DNA from: Mycobacterium sp.
Lineage (GTDB): Bacteria; Actinomycetota; Actinomycetes; Mycobacteriales; Mycobacteriaceae
DNA: 64,000 nucleotides
Assembly (NCBI RefSeq): GCF_029961025.1
Contig: NZ_JASBVP010000004.1
Location: 186,001-250,000 of the forward strand
Direction of reading: 5' to 3'
The notes beneath the pieces were generated by a model. It saw only the letters and a program-made list of their open reading frames with translations. It had not been told where the DNA came from and searched no databases. Position numbers and translations under genes: made by a program. Positions 35,922 through 45,630 of this stretch are shown here, piece by piece. The number at the start of each line of letters is the position of its first letter. Positions within the stretch are counted from its first letter, which is position 1.

Positions 35922-36116
35922 ATGGCTCAGGAGCAGACTAAGCGTGGCGGTGGCGGCGGCGATGACGACGACTTCACCGGCAGCGTAGCCGCGGGTCAAG
36001 AGCGTCGCGAAAAGCTGGCCGAGGAGACCGACGATCTGCTCGACGAGATCGACGACGTGCTCGAGGAGAATGCTGAGGACTTCGTTCGTGCGTACGTCCA
36101 AAAGGGCGGACAGTGA
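35922..36116 (+). CDS. pup: Prokaryotic ubiquitin-like protein Pup
   Basis: A 64-residue, largely disordered and acidic protein that is joined to lysines of target proteins. The central coiled-coil-forming helix ([20 protein letters not shown]) binds Mpa. The end is GGQ: the Gln must be deamidated to Glu by Dop before PafA can ligate it. A Gly/Asp run near residues 9-17 precedes DFTGS. An AGGAGGCAGGCG ribosome site stands before the ATG. The stop overlaps prcB by four bases. Confidence 0.98.
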   Translation: MAQEQTKRGGGGGDDDDFTGSVAAGQERREKLAEETDDLLDEIDDVLEENAEDFVRAYVQKGGQ

Positions 36117-37006
36117 CCTGGCCGTTCGGTTACCGGCCGGCCCTCAACTCAGCACTACCCGGAATCCCCGCAACCGCCATTGAGCTGTCGTCGTTCGCTG
36201 ATCTGCTGCGTCGTCGGGCGCCCGAGCTACTTCCGGGCGGGCGCGGTGGCGCGGCATCTCAGGATTTCGGCGGACAACTGGCGCACGGCACCACCATCGT
36301 CGCGCTGAAATATCCCGGCGGTGTGGTCATCGCCGGTGACCGGCGCTCGACGCAGGGAAACGTGATCGCCGGGCGCGATGTGAAAAAGGTGTACATCACC
36401 GATGAGTACACCGCGACCGGGATCGCCGGCACCGCTGCGGTGGCCGTTGAGTTTGCCCGGCTGTACGCGGTCGAGCTCGAACACTACGAGAAGCTCGAAG
36501 GCGTGCCGCTCACGTTTGCCGGGAAAGTCAACCGTCTGGCCATCATGGTGCGCGGCAATCTGGCTGCCGCGATGCAGGGCCTGGTCGCGCTGCCGTTGCT
36601 GGCGGGCTATGACCTCGACGAGGCGGACCCGCAAAAAGCAGGCCGTATCGTCTCGTTCGATGCCGCCGGCGGCTGGAACCTCGAGGAAGAGGGCTACCAG
36701 GCGGTGGGCTCGGGGGCGGTCTTCGCCAAGTCGTCGATGAAGAAGCTCTACTCGCAGGTGACCGACGCCGATTCTGCGCTGCGGGTGGCCGTCGAAGCCC
36801 TCTATGACGCCGCCGACGACGATTCCGCTACCGGCGGGCCGGACCTGGTCCGCGGCATCTACCCGACGGCGGTGGCCATCGACGCCGACGGCGCGGCCGA
36901 GGTGCCTGAGCAGCGGATCGCCGAGTTGGCCCGCGAGGTCATCGAAAGTCGCTCCCGGGCAGGGACCTTCGGCCCGGGTGGGGAGACTTCGCGGGGTACG
37001 ACGTGA
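36113..37006 (+). CDS. prcB: 20S proteasome beta subunit PrcB
   Basis: A 297-residue catalytic beta subunit. The propeptide (residues 1-59) is cleaved after Gly in QLAHG to expose Thr60 ([11 protein letters not shown]) as the N-terminal nucleophile. The catalytic Asp (GDRRSTQGN) and Lys ([12 protein letters not shown]) follow at the right spacing. The late [14 protein letters not shown] segment is typical. It starts at a GTG that overlaps pup, and its stop overlaps the prcA GTG (GTGA), so the three are translationally coupled. Confidence 0.97.
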   Translation: MTWPFGYRPALNSALPGIPATAIELSSFADLLRRRAPELLPGGRGGAASQDFGGQLAHGTTIVALKYPGGVVIAGDRRSTQGNVIAGRDVKKVYITDEYTATGIAGTAAVAVEFARLYAVELEHYEKLEGVPLTFAGKVNRLAIMVRGNLAAAMQGLVALPLLAGYDLDEADPQKAGRIVSFDAAGGWNLEEEGYQAVGSGAVFAKSSMKKLYSQVTDADSALRVAVEALYDAADDDSATGGPDLVRGIYPTAVAIDADGAAEVPEQRIAELAREVIESRSRAGTFGPGGETSRGTT

Positions 37007-37731
37007 GCTTTCCCTATTTCATCTCGCCAGAGCAGGCGATGCGCGAGCGCGCCGAGATTGCCCGCAAGGGCATCGCTCGGGGTAAAAGCGTGGTGGCGCT
37101 GGCCTACGCCGACGGGGTGCTGTTCGTCGCCGAAAACCCGTCGCGGTCCCTGCAGAAGATCAGCGAGCTCTACGATCGGGTCGGTTTCGCGGCCGCAGGC
37201 AAGTTCAACGAGCTGGACAACTTGCGCCGCGGGGGGATCCAGTTCGCCGACACCCGCGGCTACGCTTACGACCGCCGTGACGTCACCGGCCGGCAGCTGG
37301 CCAACGTCTACGCGCAGACTTTGGGCACCATCTTCACCGAGCAGCCCAAACCTTACGAGGTTGAACTGTGTGTGGCCGAGGTAGCCCATTTCGGTGAGAC
37401 CAAACCGCCCGAGATGTACCGGATCACCTACGACGGATCGATCAACGACGAGCCGAACTACGTGGTCATCGGGGGAACGACGGAGCCAATCACGAAGGCG
37501 CTCAAGGAGTCTTACACGGAGAATGCCGAGCTGGCCGACGCCGTGCGGATCGCGGTCGAGGCGCTGCGCGCGGGTGGTGGCAACGGTGGCGAACAACCCC
37601 GGCTGGGAGTGTCCACCTTGGAGGTGGCCATTCTCGACCAGAACCGGCCGCGTCGGGCGTTCCGGCGGATCACCGGCTCCGCGCTGGAGGCGCTGCTGCC
37701 CAAGCAGGACGGCTCCGAGCCGACGGGCTGA
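37003..37731 (+). CDS. prcA: 20S proteasome alpha subunit PrcA
   Basis: A 242-residue alpha subunit forming the outer gating rings of the proteasome. The N-terminal gate and H0 helix are visible ([20 protein letters not shown]), followed by [23 protein letters not shown] and the [19 protein letters not shown] segment. It has no catalytic Thr. The C-terminal tail ([12 protein letters not shown]) is flexible. Coupled to prcB by a four-base overlap. In M. tuberculosis PPE and other genes follow; here a riboswitch and the cpsY-like gene come next. Confidence 0.96.
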   Translation: MSFPYFISPEQAMRERAEIARKGIARGKSVVALAYADGVLFVAENPSRSLQKISELYDRVGFAAAGKFNELDNLRRGGIQFADTRGYAYDRRDVTGRQLANVYAQTLGTIFTEQPKPYEVELCVAEVAHFGETKPPEMYRITYDGSINDEPNYVVIGGTTEPITKALKESYTENAELADAVRIAVEALRAGGGNGGEQPRLGVSTLEVAILDQNRPRRAFRRITGSALEALLPKQDGSEPTG

Positions 37732-37804
37732 TCGGCCTGTCGGGCATCCCGGGACGTGTGCGATACCAAGCGCTTTGGTCACCTCTGGCCTGGGGGTGAG
37801 CATG

Positions 37805-37833
37805 TTGCCGGGAGTTCGATTCGGTGCTATCTT
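37805..37833 (+). promoter_or_regulatory. SigA-type promoter ahead of the M-box
   Basis: A -35 TTGCCG (37805-37810) and a -10 TATCTT (37828-37833) are separated by the ideal 17 bases. The expected transcription start near 37840 is where the riboswitch sequence begins, so the aptamer would form at the very 5' end of the RNA. Confidence 0.65.
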
Positions 37834-37840
37834 GCGGAGG

Positions 37841-38007
37841 CACCTCGTTAGGCGAGGCTCCTGGACGGACATAGGCCACTGATCTGACGACGTCGAGAGA
37901 CGCCCAAGATCAGGACAGATCTCCCCGGCTTAAGGGGTGCTCCCAAGTGGCTTTTCTGCTTCGGCAGAGATACGTCGCCCAGTGCCAAAGCTCAACGTGT
38001 GAGGGCG
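37841..38007 (+). ncRNA. M-box (ykoK leader) magnesium riboswitch
   Basis: The leader carries the conserved blocks of the M-box class in order: GTTAGGCGAGGCTCCT (37847-37862), ACGTCGAGAGACGCC (37890-37904) and CAGTGCCAAAGCTCAACG (37980-37997). They are separated by variable hairpins, including CCCCGGCTTAAGGGG and the TTCTGCTTCGGCAGAG stem. In other bacteria this RNA senses Mg2+ and controls magnesium transporters; in mycobacteria it precedes other genes too. Here the next gene, 84 bases after the last conserved block, is the cpsY-like Stealth gene. No clear hairpin-plus-U terminator follows, so control could be by ribosome access or Rho. Confidence 0.88.
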
Positions 38008-38080
38008 CCGCCAACTTCACGCCACGGCATCCCTCTTCGTGCGCTCTGACCGATATCGAGTGCGGAAGGCAGGTGTTCCC

Positions 38081-39574
38081 ATGACCATCGACGTCGCTGC
38101 TGTCAACTCGGCCCATGGGCTGCGCCTGACTCCCTATGAGGCGATGGTGGAGGACCTGCTGTTCGTTCGCACGGAGCTGGAGATGGCGGGCATCCCGTTC
38201 CTTCTCATCCGTGGCGCGGACGGACGGCCGGCGCTGGTCGTGGATATCGCCTTGCGGGCCCGGGTGGCCGAGGTGTTAATGGCTGCCTGTCTGGAGGCGC
38301 CGCTGCGCGCCAAGATCTACGACGGGACGGGCCGCCGCTCGGTGTATCTGGGTGACGGTCTGCTGTCGGTAGACCCCGACCCACGGTTGCTGCGGGTGTT
38401 TCGTCGGCGTGAATGCCCGCGTTCGGGCATGCGCTACGGCGCGTCCGCCGGAGTCGAGCTGCAGTTCTGGGTGTTCGACGGGCAGCAAGTGATCTGCCCG
38501 ATTGAGAACTCGCTGACCCGGCGGGCGTTGCCGCTCAGCGAGATTGTCTACACCACAGTCGAACTTCACGGGCGCGTCTGGCCGACGATCGCCGGGATGT
38601 TCACCCCGCACGCCGGCGACATCACATTCGACATCGACATGGTGTTCTCCTGGGTCGACGGCAGCGACCCGGAATTCCGTGCCCGCCGTGCGGCGGCGAT
38701 GGCGGGATACGTTCTCGGCGAAGGCGATGACGCCGACGCGCGGATTCGCCAGATCGACGAGCTGAAGTACGCCTTGCGCTCGGTGCACGCCTTTGCGCCG
38801 TGGGTGCGACGCATCTTCATCGCGACCGACTCGCCGGTCCCCCAGTGGCTCGCTCCGCACCCGAAGATCACCATCGTGCGCGCCGAGGACCACTTCACCG
38901 ACCTGTCCGCACTGCCGGTGTACAACAGTCATGCGGTTGAGACCCAGCTGCATCACATCCCGGGTCTGGCAGAGCATTTCTTGTACTCCAACGATGACAT
39001 GTTCTTCGGCCGGCCGCTGTCACCGACGATGTTCTTCTCACCGGGCGGGGTGACGAAGTTCATCGAGGCGGGCACGCGCATCGGACTCGGGACCAACAAT
39101 CCCGAACGCAGCGGCTTCGAGAACGCGGCCCGCGTCAACCGCCAGCTGCTGTGGGAGAAGTTCGGGAAGATCATCACCCGCCACCTTGAGCACACGGCCG
39201 CTCCGCTGCGCAAGAGCGTGCTGAGCGAACTCGAGCGGGAGTTCCCGGAGGACTTCGCGCGCACCCAGGCGAGTCGCTTCCGGTCAAGCACCGACATCTC
39301 GGTGACCAACTCCTTGTACCACTACTACGCGCTGATGACCGGGCGCGCGGTGCAAAACGAGTCGGCCAAGGTGCTCTACGTGGACACCACGACACGGTCC
39401 GGGCTCGCGAAGCTGCCGAAGCTCCTCAAGAAGCGCAAGTTCGACTTCTTCTGCCTTAACGACGGCAGCTTCCCGGAGGTAAGCGCCGAGGAGCGGGCCC
39501 GCGTGGTTGGCGAGTTCCTGGAAAGCTATTTCCCGGTGCCCGCGCCGTGGGAGCGAGCAGCCGGGGACGAGTGA
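38081..39574 (+). CDS. cpsY: Stealth-family sugar-phosphate transferase, CpsY-like
   Basis: A 497-residue protein of the Stealth family (homologue of Rv0806c CpsY), hexose-1-phosphoryl transferases that build phosphate-linked capsule-type polymers. CR1 is DIDMVFSWVDGSDPEF near residue 187. CR2 is DELKYALRSVHAFAPWVRRIFIATD, then YNSHAVETQLHHIPGLAEHF and LYSNDDMFFGRPL near residues 226-315. CR3 and CR4 follow (SLYHYYAL, KFDFFCLNDG). The first 180 residues are a separate domain. The enzymes need divalent metal, which makes the Mg2+ riboswitch in front notable. The ATG at 38081 follows GGAAGGCAGG. It is convergent with cpdA; in M. tuberculosis the same two genes are neighbours at a distant locus. 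Confidence 0.93.
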   Translation: MTIDVAAVNSAHGLRLTPYEAMVEDLLFVRTELEMAGIPFLLIRGADGRPALVVDIALRARVAEVLMAACLEAPLRAKIYDGTGRRSVYLGDGLLSVDPDPRLLRVFRRRECPRSGMRYGASAGVELQFWVFDGQQVICPIENSLTRRALPLSEIVYTTVELHGRVWPTIAGMFTPHAGDITFDIDMVFSWVDGSDPEFRARRAAAMAGYVLGEGDDADARIRQIDELKYALRSVHAFAPWVRRIFIATDSPVPQWLAPHPKITIVRAEDHFTDLSALPVYNSHAVETQLHHIPGLAEHFLYSNDDMFFGRPLSPTMFFSPGGVTKFIEAGTRIGLGTNNPERSGFENAARVNRQLLWEKFGKIITRHLEHTAAPLRKSVLSELEREFPEDFARTQASRFRSSTDISVTNSLYHYYALMTGRAVQNESAKVLYVDTTTRSGLAKLPKLLKKRKFDFFCLNDGSFPEVSAEERARVVGEFLESYFPVPAPWERAAGDE

Positions 39575-39582
39575 CTCGCCCG

Positions 39583-40503
39583 CTATTCTCGAGCGAGCTG
39601 CGGCGCGATGCGCGGTATCCGGGTGGCCGGCAGGATACTCACTCCGGCGTCGGCGAGTTGACGTCGCACGGCATCCGGCGGGACGAACCGACCGACCGTG
39701 GGCCCGGCGGCCAGCGGTACCACGGTGTGCACCACCGTTTCCGGATAGCAGTGCACCAGATTAAACGCCTGCGCGCGGTCATGACCCCGGGTTCCCGCCG
39801 TTAAGAGATCCTGGGTGTAGCAGCTGGCCGAGGCCACCGAAACGGGGATGCCGGCGAAGGTGGCCGTGGTGGAGTAATGCAGGTGCCCGGCCAGGATCGC
39901 GCGCACGTCGCTGCCCCAGAGCACCGGCGCTAGCCGTGCTTGATCCCGGAGCTCCACCAGGACGGCCAGATCCTGCACGCTGGGTATCGGCGGGTGGTGC
40001 ATGGCCAGGATGGTGCCGAAGGGAGCGGATTCGGCTAACTGATCGGCAAGCCACCGCAGCTGTTCCGGCGTGATCTCGCCATGATGGTGGCCGGGGACGG
40101 AGGTGTCCAAAACGATGACGCGCAGGCCGTCGATGTCGTGCACCCGGTCCATCGGCGCCATCGTCGGGGCCTCACGCAACAGGCATTGCCGTAACGCAGC
40201 CCGGTTGTCGTGATTGCCCATCACCCAGATGACCTCGGCGTCAAGACGATCAGCCAGAGGCTCAACGAGATCCCGCAGCTTACGGTAGGCGTCGGGCTGA
40301 CCGGTGTCGGCCAGATCGCCGGTGAAGATCAGGGCATCGGGATGTGTTTGCGAACCTTCCAGCCGCTTGAGCAGCTGGGATAATCGGGCCTCCGCGTCGA
40401 CATCTCCGTAGAGGTCGCCGTCGCCGGCTGTGAGATGGGTGTCGCTGATGTGAACGATGACATGGTCCGGCCGCGGGTACTCCGCGACCCTGGCTCTGTC
40501 CAC
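39583..40503 (-). CDS. cpdA: Class III cyclic nucleotide phosphodiesterase (Rv0805-like)
   Basis: A 306-residue calcineurin-like metallophosphoesterase, closely similar to Rv0805, which hydrolyses 2',3'- and 3',5'-cyclic AMP and affects the envelope. All metal motifs are intact: [36 protein letters not shown] and LAGHLHYS. The C-terminal tail after residue 270 is shorter than in Rv0805 as remembered. The start is a GTG at 40503 ([15 protein letters not shown]); no strong ribosome site is seen. The open frame continues upstream antisense to pafA but that part is not coding. The gene ends 8 bases from the end of cpsY. Confidence 0.93.
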   Translation of the reverse strand: MDRARVAEYPRPDHVIVHISDTHLTAGDGDLYGDVDAEARLSQLLKRLEGSQTHPDALIFTGDLADTGQPDAYRKLRDLVEPLADRLDAEVIWVMGNHDNRAALRQCLLREAPTMAPMDRVHDIDGLRVIVLDTSVPGHHHGEITPEQLRWLADQLAESAPFGTILAMHHPPIPSVQDLAVLVELRDQARLAPVLWGSDVRAILAGHLHYSTTATFAGIPVSVASASCYTQDLLTAGTRGHDRAQAFNLVHCYPETVVHTVVPLAAGPTVGRFVPPDAVRRQLADAGVSILPATRIPRIAPQLARE

Positions 40504-40695
40504 GAGACTGGAGAGGCCTTTCTGACGACTGCGCTCGCGATAACGAACAGCACCGACTGTACCGGACCAAGACGGCCGGATCACGCCAGCGGTGGAGTGT
40601 CGCGGGATCGGGCAATCAAACTGTCGGATGCGGCCGACGGGCGGACCGCCGTCCAGCGCCCGTGGTGTTCCACACCGGTTGGCCCATCCAACCAG

Positions 40696-40701
40696 TACGC
40701 T
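40696..40701 (+). promoter_or_regulatory. Candidate -10 box for pafA
   Basis: TACGCT fits TANNNT and stands 6 bases before the GTG at 40708; no ribosome site is visible. This suggests a leaderless pafA transcript separate from the upstream genes. Confidence 0.5.
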
Positions 40702-40707
40702 CGAATT

Positions 40708-42066
40708 GTGCAGCGGCGGATCATGGGCCTGGAGACCGAATTCGGTGTGACCTGCACATTTCACGGTCATCGCCGGCTGTCTCCGGATGAGGTGGCCCGT
40801 TACCTGTTCCGCAGGGTGGTGTCCTGGGGCCGCAGCTCGAACGTTTTTCTGCGTAACGGTGCGCGGCTCTATCTCGACGTGGGCAGCCATCCCGAGTACG
40901 CCACCGCCGAATGCGACAGCCTGGTGCAACTGGTCACCCACGACCGCGCTGGGGAGCGGGTCTTGGAAGACCTGCTCGTCGACGCCGAGCAACGGCTTGC
41001 CGATGAGGGCATCGGCGGCGACATCTACCTGTTCAAAAACAACACCGACTCGGCGGGCAACTCCTATGGCTGCCACGAGAACTACCTGATCGTGCGGGCG
41101 GGCGAGTTCTCCCGGATCTCCGATGTGCTGCTGCCGTTCCTGGTCACCCGTCAGCTGATCTGCGGGGCCGGCAAGGTACTGCAAACCCCGAAGGCCGCTA
41201 CGTTTTGCCTGAGCCAGCGCGCCGAGCACATTTGGGAGGGCGTGTCGTCGGCCACCACCCGCAGCCGCCCGATCATCAATACCCGAGATGAGCCCCACGC
41301 CGACGCCGAGAAGTACCGGCGGCTGCACGTCATCGTCGGCGACTCCAACATGTGCGAGACCACCACCATGCTCAAGGTGGGCACCGCCGCGCTGGTGCTG
41401 GAGATGATCGAAGCCGGGGTGGCCTTCCGGGACTTTTCGCTGGATAACCCCATCCGCGCCATCCGTGAGGTGAGTCACGACATCACCGGGCGGCGTCCGG
41501 TACGGCTGGCCGGGGGGCGTCAGGCCAGCGCCCTGGACATCCAGCGGGAGTACTATGAGCGCGCCGTCGAGCACCTGCAGACCCGTGAGCCCAGCGCGGA
41601 GATCCAGCAGGTCGTCGACTTGTGGGGCCGCCAACTCGACGCCGTCGAGAGCCAGGACTTCGCCAAGGTCGACACCGAGATCGACTGGGTGATCAAACGC
41701 AAACTGTTTCAGCGCTACCAGGACCGCTATCACCTCGAGTTGTCCGACCCAAAGATCGCCCAGCTGGATTTGGCCTACCACGACATCAAACGCGGTCGCG
41801 GAGTTTTTGATCTGCTGCAGCGCAAGGGCCTGGCAGCCCGCGTCACCACCGACGAGGACATCGAGGAGGCCGTAGACACTCCGCCGCAAACCACCCGGGC
41901 CAGGCTGCGCGGCGAGTTCATCAGCGCTGCCCAGGCGGCGGGCCGCGACTTCACGGTCGACTGGGTGCACCTCAAACTCAACGACCAGGCCCAGCGCACG
42001 GTGTTATGCAAAGACCCGTTCCGGTCGGTCGACGAGCGGGTCAAGCGGCTGATCGCCAGCATGTAG
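40708..42066 (+). CDS. pafA: Pup-protein ligase PafA
   Basis: A 452-residue ATP-dependent ligase that joins the C-terminal Glu of Pup to lysines of target proteins. It is nearly identical in length and sequence to M. tuberculosis PafA. The N-terminus [20 protein letters not shown] holds the metal-binding Glu and the catalytic-site strand, [22 protein letters not shown] and [19 protein letters not shown] line the cleft. The C-terminal domain (about 380-452) binds Pup and ends VKRLIASM. In this genome a two-gene insertion separates it from prcA. Confidence 0.97.
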   Translation: MQRRIMGLETEFGVTCTFHGHRRLSPDEVARYLFRRVVSWGRSSNVFLRNGARLYLDVGSHPEYATAECDSLVQLVTHDRAGERVLEDLLVDAEQRLADEGIGGDIYLFKNNTDSAGNSYGCHENYLIVRAGEFSRISDVLLPFLVTRQLICGAGKVLQTPKAATFCLSQRAEHIWEGVSSATTRSRPIINTRDEPHADAEKYRRLHVIVGDSNMCETTTMLKVGTAALVLEMIEAGVAFRDFSLDNPIRAIREVSHDITGRRPVRLAGGRQASALDIQREYYERAVEHLQTREPSAEIQQVVDLWGRQLDAVESQDFAKVDTEIDWVIKRKLFQRYQDRYHLELSDPKIAQLDLAYHDIKRGRGVFDLLQRKGLAARVTTDEDIEEAVDTPPQTTRARLRGEFISAAQAAGRDFTVDWVHLKLNDQAQRTVLCKDPFRSVDERVKRLIASM

Positions 42067-42159
42067 CTGCCGCGCGGGCCGGGCTTGATCCCTGCGGCGC
42101 GGCGGCTCGCGACGCAAAGGAGCCGGGCGATCCGGGTCCGGCCCCCTACCCTTGTAGGG

Positions 42160-43176
42160 GTGGCAGCAACCTCCAAAATCGAACGGTTAATGAACCTGGT
42201 CATCGCGTTGCTGGCGACCCGCGGCTACGTCACCGCCGAAAAAATCAGGGCCACGGTGGCGGGTTACGCCGACAGTCGCACCGACGAGGCGTTCTCGCGG
42301 ATGTTCGAGCGCGACAAAAACGAATTGCGTGACCTGGGTATCCCGCTCGAAACCGGGAAGGTGTCACCATTGGATCCCACCGAGGGCTACCGCATCAACC
42401 GCGACGCCTACGCACTGCCTGAGGTCCGGTTGACCCCCGAGGAGGCCACCGCGGTCGCGGTCGCCACCCAACTGTGGGAATCCCCCGAACTGTTCACCGC
42501 GACCCAAAACGCGCTGCTCAAGCTGCGCGCCGCCGGAGTGGACGTCGATCCCGACGCCCCGGTGACCATCTCTTCTGCGGCCTGGCCCGCAGGCCTGCGC
42601 GGGTCTCAGGACGTTCTTGGGATTCTTTTGTCGGCCATCGATTCCGGGCGGGCCGTGCAGTTTCCGCACCGCTCGTCACGTGCCGAACCGGTCACCGTGC
42701 GCACCGTCGAGCCGTGGGGTGTGGTTACCGAGAAGGGTCGCTGGTATCTCGTGGGCCACGACCGTGATCGCGGGGCCACCCGCGTCTTCCGGTTGTCGCG
42801 GATCGGTGCCGAGGTGACACCGATCGGTCCGCCCGGCGTGAGCCGCCGGCCCGACGGCGTCGACTTACGCCGGATCGTGGCCGAATCGGTTACCGCCGCC
42901 GCTGCGGCACCAACCAACGCGCGGGCCAAGGTGTGGGTCGCCGAGGGACGGGCCATCTCCCTGCGACGCGCCGGGAGGTCCCTCGGAGCGCGGAACTTGG
43001 CTGGCCGCGACGGCGAGGTGATCGAGCTGGACATCGACTCCACCGAGCGGCTGGCGCGTGAGGTCGCCGGTTACGGCGCCGACGCCGTGGCGCTGGCGCC
43101 GTCGTTTTTGCGCGACGAGGTGCTGGCGCGACTGCGGGCTCAGGCCGGCATGGGGGAGGTGCCGGCGGCGAAATGA
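42160..43176 (+). CDS. pafB: Proteasome accessory factor/WYL regulator PafB
   Basis: A 338-residue WYL-domain transcription regulator; with PafC it activates many DNA-damage genes in mycobacteria in a RecA-independent way. The N-terminal winged helix (SKIERLMNLVIALLATRGYVTAEKIRATV) is followed by the WYL domain (FPHRSSRAEPVTVRTVEPWGVV, KGRWYLVGHDRDRGATRVFRLSRI) and a WCX C-terminal region. The GTG at 42160 matches the M. tuberculosis start. The stop overlaps the first ATG of the repeat that links it to pafC (ATGA). Confidence 0.95.
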   Translation: MAATSKIERLMNLVIALLATRGYVTAEKIRATVAGYADSRTDEAFSRMFERDKNELRDLGIPLETGKVSPLDPTEGYRINRDAYALPEVRLTPEEATAVAVATQLWESPELFTATQNALLKLRAAGVDVDPDAPVTISSAAWPAGLRGSQDVLGILLSAIDSGRAVQFPHRSSRAEPVTVRTVEPWGVVTEKGRWYLVGHDRDRGATRVFRLSRIGAEVTPIGPPGVSRRPDGVDLRRIVAESVTAAAAAPTNARAKVWVAEGRAISLRRAGRSLGARNLAGRDGEVIELDIDSTERLAREVAGYGADAVALAPSFLRDEVLARLRAQAGMGEVPAAK

Positions 43177-43334
43177 CCCCGCCGGCGACGATGCAGAGCG
43201 CAGCGATGAGGAGGAGCGGCGGCGAAATGACCCCGCCGGCGACGATGCAGAGCGCAGCGATGAGGAGGAGCGGCGGCGAAATGACCCCGCCGGCGACGAT
43301 GCAGAGCGCAGCGATGAGGAGGAGCGGCGGCGAA
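43173..43334 (+). repeat. Three 54-bp MIRU-like tandem repeats at the pafB/pafC junction
   Basis: Three exact 54-bp units start at 43173, 43227 and 43281. Each contains CCGGCGACGATGCAGAGCGC and AGCGATGAGGAGGAGCGG, the type of sequence known as mycobacterial interspersed repetitive units. The unit begins with the ATGA at which pafB stops and ends just before the pafC ATG, so the whole array is in frame with pafC (18 codons per unit). Every unit carries AGGAGGAG about 10 bases before the next ATG, so each restores a coupling site. Confidence 0.93.
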
Positions 43335-44381
43335 ATGACTCAGCTATCCACGCGTCTGGTGCGGCTGCTCAACATGGTGCCGTACTTTCAGGCTCACCCC
43401 CGGGTCACCAGGGCAGCGGCCGCCGCCGACCTGGGGGTGTCCGTCCGGCAGCTCGACGAGGACCTCAACCAGTTGTGGATGTGTGGCCTTCCCGGCTACG
43501 GCCCGGGTGACCTGATCGACTTCGAATTCTCCGGCGATACCATCGAGGTGACCTTCTCGGCCGGCATCGACAAACCACTCAAGCTCACTTCTCGGGAGGC
43601 CACCGGCTTGTTGGTGGCGCTGCGGGCACTGGCGGACATTCCCGGCGTTGTCGATCCGGAGGCGGCGCGCAGCGCGATCGCCAAGATCGAAGCCGCGGCG
43701 GGCACCGTCGGACCCGGTGCCAGCCACCCGACGGCTGCCGAGCCCGCACCCGCCGAGAATGCGGCCACGGCGGCGGTACGCGCCGCGGTTCGCGGTAATC
43801 GCGCCCTGGCAATCGATTACTACGCCGCGTCACACGATACGCTGTCCAGGCGGGTTGTCGATCCGATCCGGGTGGTGCTCGTCGGCGACCACAGCTACCT
43901 GGAGGCCTGGTCACGCGAGGCGGAAGGGGTCCGGCTGTTCCGCTTCGACCGAATCATCGACGCCCGGGTGCTCGATGAGCCGTCCGCACCCCCGCAACCT
44001 GCGGTCCAGGCGCCCCCGGATACCTCCCTGTTCCAGGCCGATCCGGCGCTTCCGGCGGCGACCCTGCGGGTGGCGCCCTCGGCGTCGTGGATGTTCGAGT
44101 ACTACCCGATGCGGCTGCTTCGTGAGCTGCCCGACGGTTGCTGCGAGGCGGCGATGACCTACGCTTCTGACGACTGGATGACCCGCCTGGTGCTGGGGGT
44201 GGGCTCCGGTCTGCAAGTGCTGGCCCCCGACTCGCTGGCGCGGCGGGTGCGCGAGGCGGCGACGACGGCGCTGGAGGTCTACCGGCTCGCGGCGGGCGCC
44301 GATCGAGATCAAAACTGTGGATCGCCCGGCTGCGGTAGCATCGTGGCGACGTCTGGAGGTAACCAAAGTGGGCAGTCTTAG
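43335..44381 (+). CDS. pafC: Proteasome accessory factor/WYL regulator PafC
   Basis: A 348-residue WYL regulator that works as a pair with PafB. The N-terminal winged helix is [21 protein letters not shown], then [34 protein letters not shown]. The WYL domain follows ([25 protein letters not shown] and [22 protein letters not shown]). The ATG at 43335 has a strong AGGAGGAG ribosome site; reading from 43173 would add 54 repeat-encoded residues. The last about 25 residues overlap the tatA leader and look unlike the family, so the C-terminus is slightly longer than in M. tuberculosis. Confidence 0.93.
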   Translation: MTQLSTRLVRLLNMVPYFQAHPRVTRAAAAADLGVSVRQLDEDLNQLWMCGLPGYGPGDLIDFEFSGDTIEVTFSAGIDKPLKLTSREATGLLVALRALADIPGVVDPEAARSAIAKIEAAAGTVGPGASHPTAAEPAPAENAATAAVRAAVRGNRALAIDYYAASHDTLSRRVVDPIRVVLVGDHSYLEAWSREAEGVRLFRFDRIIDARVLDEPSAPPQPAVQAPPDTSLFQADPALPAATLRVAPSASWMFEYYPMRLLRELPDGCCEAAMTYASDDWMTRLVLGVGSGLQVLAPDSLARRVREAATTALEVYRLAAGADRDQNCGSPGCGSIVATSGGNQSGQS

Positions 44382-44634
44382 TCCGTGGCACTGGGCGATC
44401 CTTGCCGCCGTCATGATCGTGCTGTTCGGCGCCAAAAGGCTTCCCGACACGGCACGGGCATTGGGAAAGTCGTTACGAATCTTCAAGTCCGAAGTCCGTG
44501 AACTGCAGAACGAGAGCAGATCGGAAACATCTCCCACCCGGTCGGCGCAGCCGACGGAGGTGCGCCAGGTGGCGTCCGAGCGGGTCGATCCGCCGGCGGC
44601 TCCCGGGCAGGGCCAGGACATCCCCCCGGCGTAG
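44368..44634 (+). CDS. tatA: Twin-arginine translocase subunit TatA
   Basis: An 88-residue TatA that forms the pore of the Tat exporter for folded proteins. It has one membrane helix ([21 protein letters not shown], residues 1-21), an amphipathic helix ([22 protein letters not shown]) and a disordered polar tail. The GTG at 44368 follows a GGAGGT ribosome site and overlaps the end of pafC by 14 bases. tatC follows; tatB is not in this cluster, as in M. tuberculosis. Confidence 0.95.
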   Translation: MGSLSPWHWAILAAVMIVLFGAKRLPDTARALGKSLRIFKSEVRELQNESRSETSPTRSAQPTEVRQVASERVDPPAAPGQGQDIPPA

Positions 44635-44670
44635 CCCGATAACCGCGGCGCGGCGCCCGGGCGCCACCGA

Positions 44671-45630
44671 GTGACGGTCGTGAAAGTGTTGAGAGTGTCG
44701 GCGCGCACCGCCCGCATGTTCAGGCGGCTCGACCCACGCCTTCGACGCAGCCGCACCAACCCCGATGCCACGATGTCGCTGGCCGCCCACCTGAGCGAGT
44801 TGCGCACCCGGCTGTTGATCTCGCTGGCCACGATCGCGCTCACCACCGCACTGGGGTTTGTCTGGTATTCGCATCCGCTGTTCGGGCTGGAGAGTTTGGG
44901 GGAGTGGCTGCGTCATCCGTATTGCGCACTGCCGCCGTCGGCGCGCGCCGACATCAGCTTTGAGGGGCAGTGCCGGCTGTTGGCCACCGCGCCGTTCGAC
45001 CAGTTCATGCTGCGGCTCAAGGTCGGGATGACCGCCGGTATCGTGCTGGCCTGCCCGATGTGGCTCTACCAACTTTGGGCGTTCATCACCCCCGGCCTGT
45101 ATCAGAAGGAGCGCCGGTTCGCGGTGGCGTTCGTGATCCCGGCGGCGATGCTGTTCGTGGCCGGGGCGGTGCTGGCCTACCTGGTGCTCTCGAAGGCGTT
45201 GCGCTTTCTGCTGACTGTCGGCAGCGACGTGCAGGTGACAGCATTGTCCGGCGACCGGTACTTCGGTTTCCTGATCAACCTGCTGCTGGTATTCGGGATC
45301 AGCTTCGAGTTTCCCCTGCTGATCGTCATGCTCAACCTGGTCGGTTTGCTGAGCTATCAGCGGCTGAAGTCCTGGCGGCGGGGGTTGATCTTCGCGATGT
45401 TCGTATTCGCGGCAGTGTTTACGCCCGGATCGGACCCGTTTTCGATGACCGCGCTCGGGCTGGCGCTGACCCTGCTGCTCGAATTAGCCATTCAGATAGC
45501 CCGGCTGCATGATAAACGAAAAGCCAAGCGTGACAAAGTGATTCCTGACGATGAAGCGTCCGTGATCGAGCCGCCCTCACCGCTGGCGGCACCGTCGCGC
45601 ATTGCCGGATCCCATGACGACATCACCTGA
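44671..45630 (+). CDS. tatC: Twin-arginine translocase subunit TatC
   Basis: A 319-residue TatC, the receptor for twin-arginine signal peptides. It has six membrane helices. The conserved cytoplasmic N-terminal segment [16 protein letters not shown] is present near residue 35, the [13 protein letters not shown] segment after helix 2 and the [20 protein letters not shown] of helix 4 are also typical. The C-terminal tail is charged ([18 protein letters not shown]). The GTG at 44671 is used; GTG 44683 is an alternative. Its last 17 bases overlap helY. Confidence 0.95.
   Translation: MTVVKVLRVSARTARMFRRLDPRLRRSRTNPDATMSLAAHLSELRTRLLISLATIALTTALGFVWYSHPLFGLESLGEWLRHPYCALPPSARADISFEGQCRLLATAPFDQFMLRLKVGMTAGIVLACPMWLYQLWAFITPGLYQKERRFAVAFVIPAAMLFVAGAVLAYLVLSKALRFLLTVGSDVQVTALSGDRYFGFLINLLLVFGISFEFPLLIVMLNLVGLLSYQRLKSWRRGLIFAMFVFAAVFTPGSDPFSMTALGLALTLLLELAIQIARLHDKRKAKRDKVIPDDEASVIEPPSPLAAPSRIAGSHDDIT

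Noticed and set aside
39583..41970. A 795-codon minus-strand open frame
   Set aside because: Only the last 306 codons (from GTG 40503) form the phosphodiesterase; the rest is antisense to pafA and has no protein-like motifs.
43173..43334. CRISPR-like array
   Set aside because: The units are directly adjacent with no spacers, are coding and in frame, and match the MIRU type; no cas genes are present.
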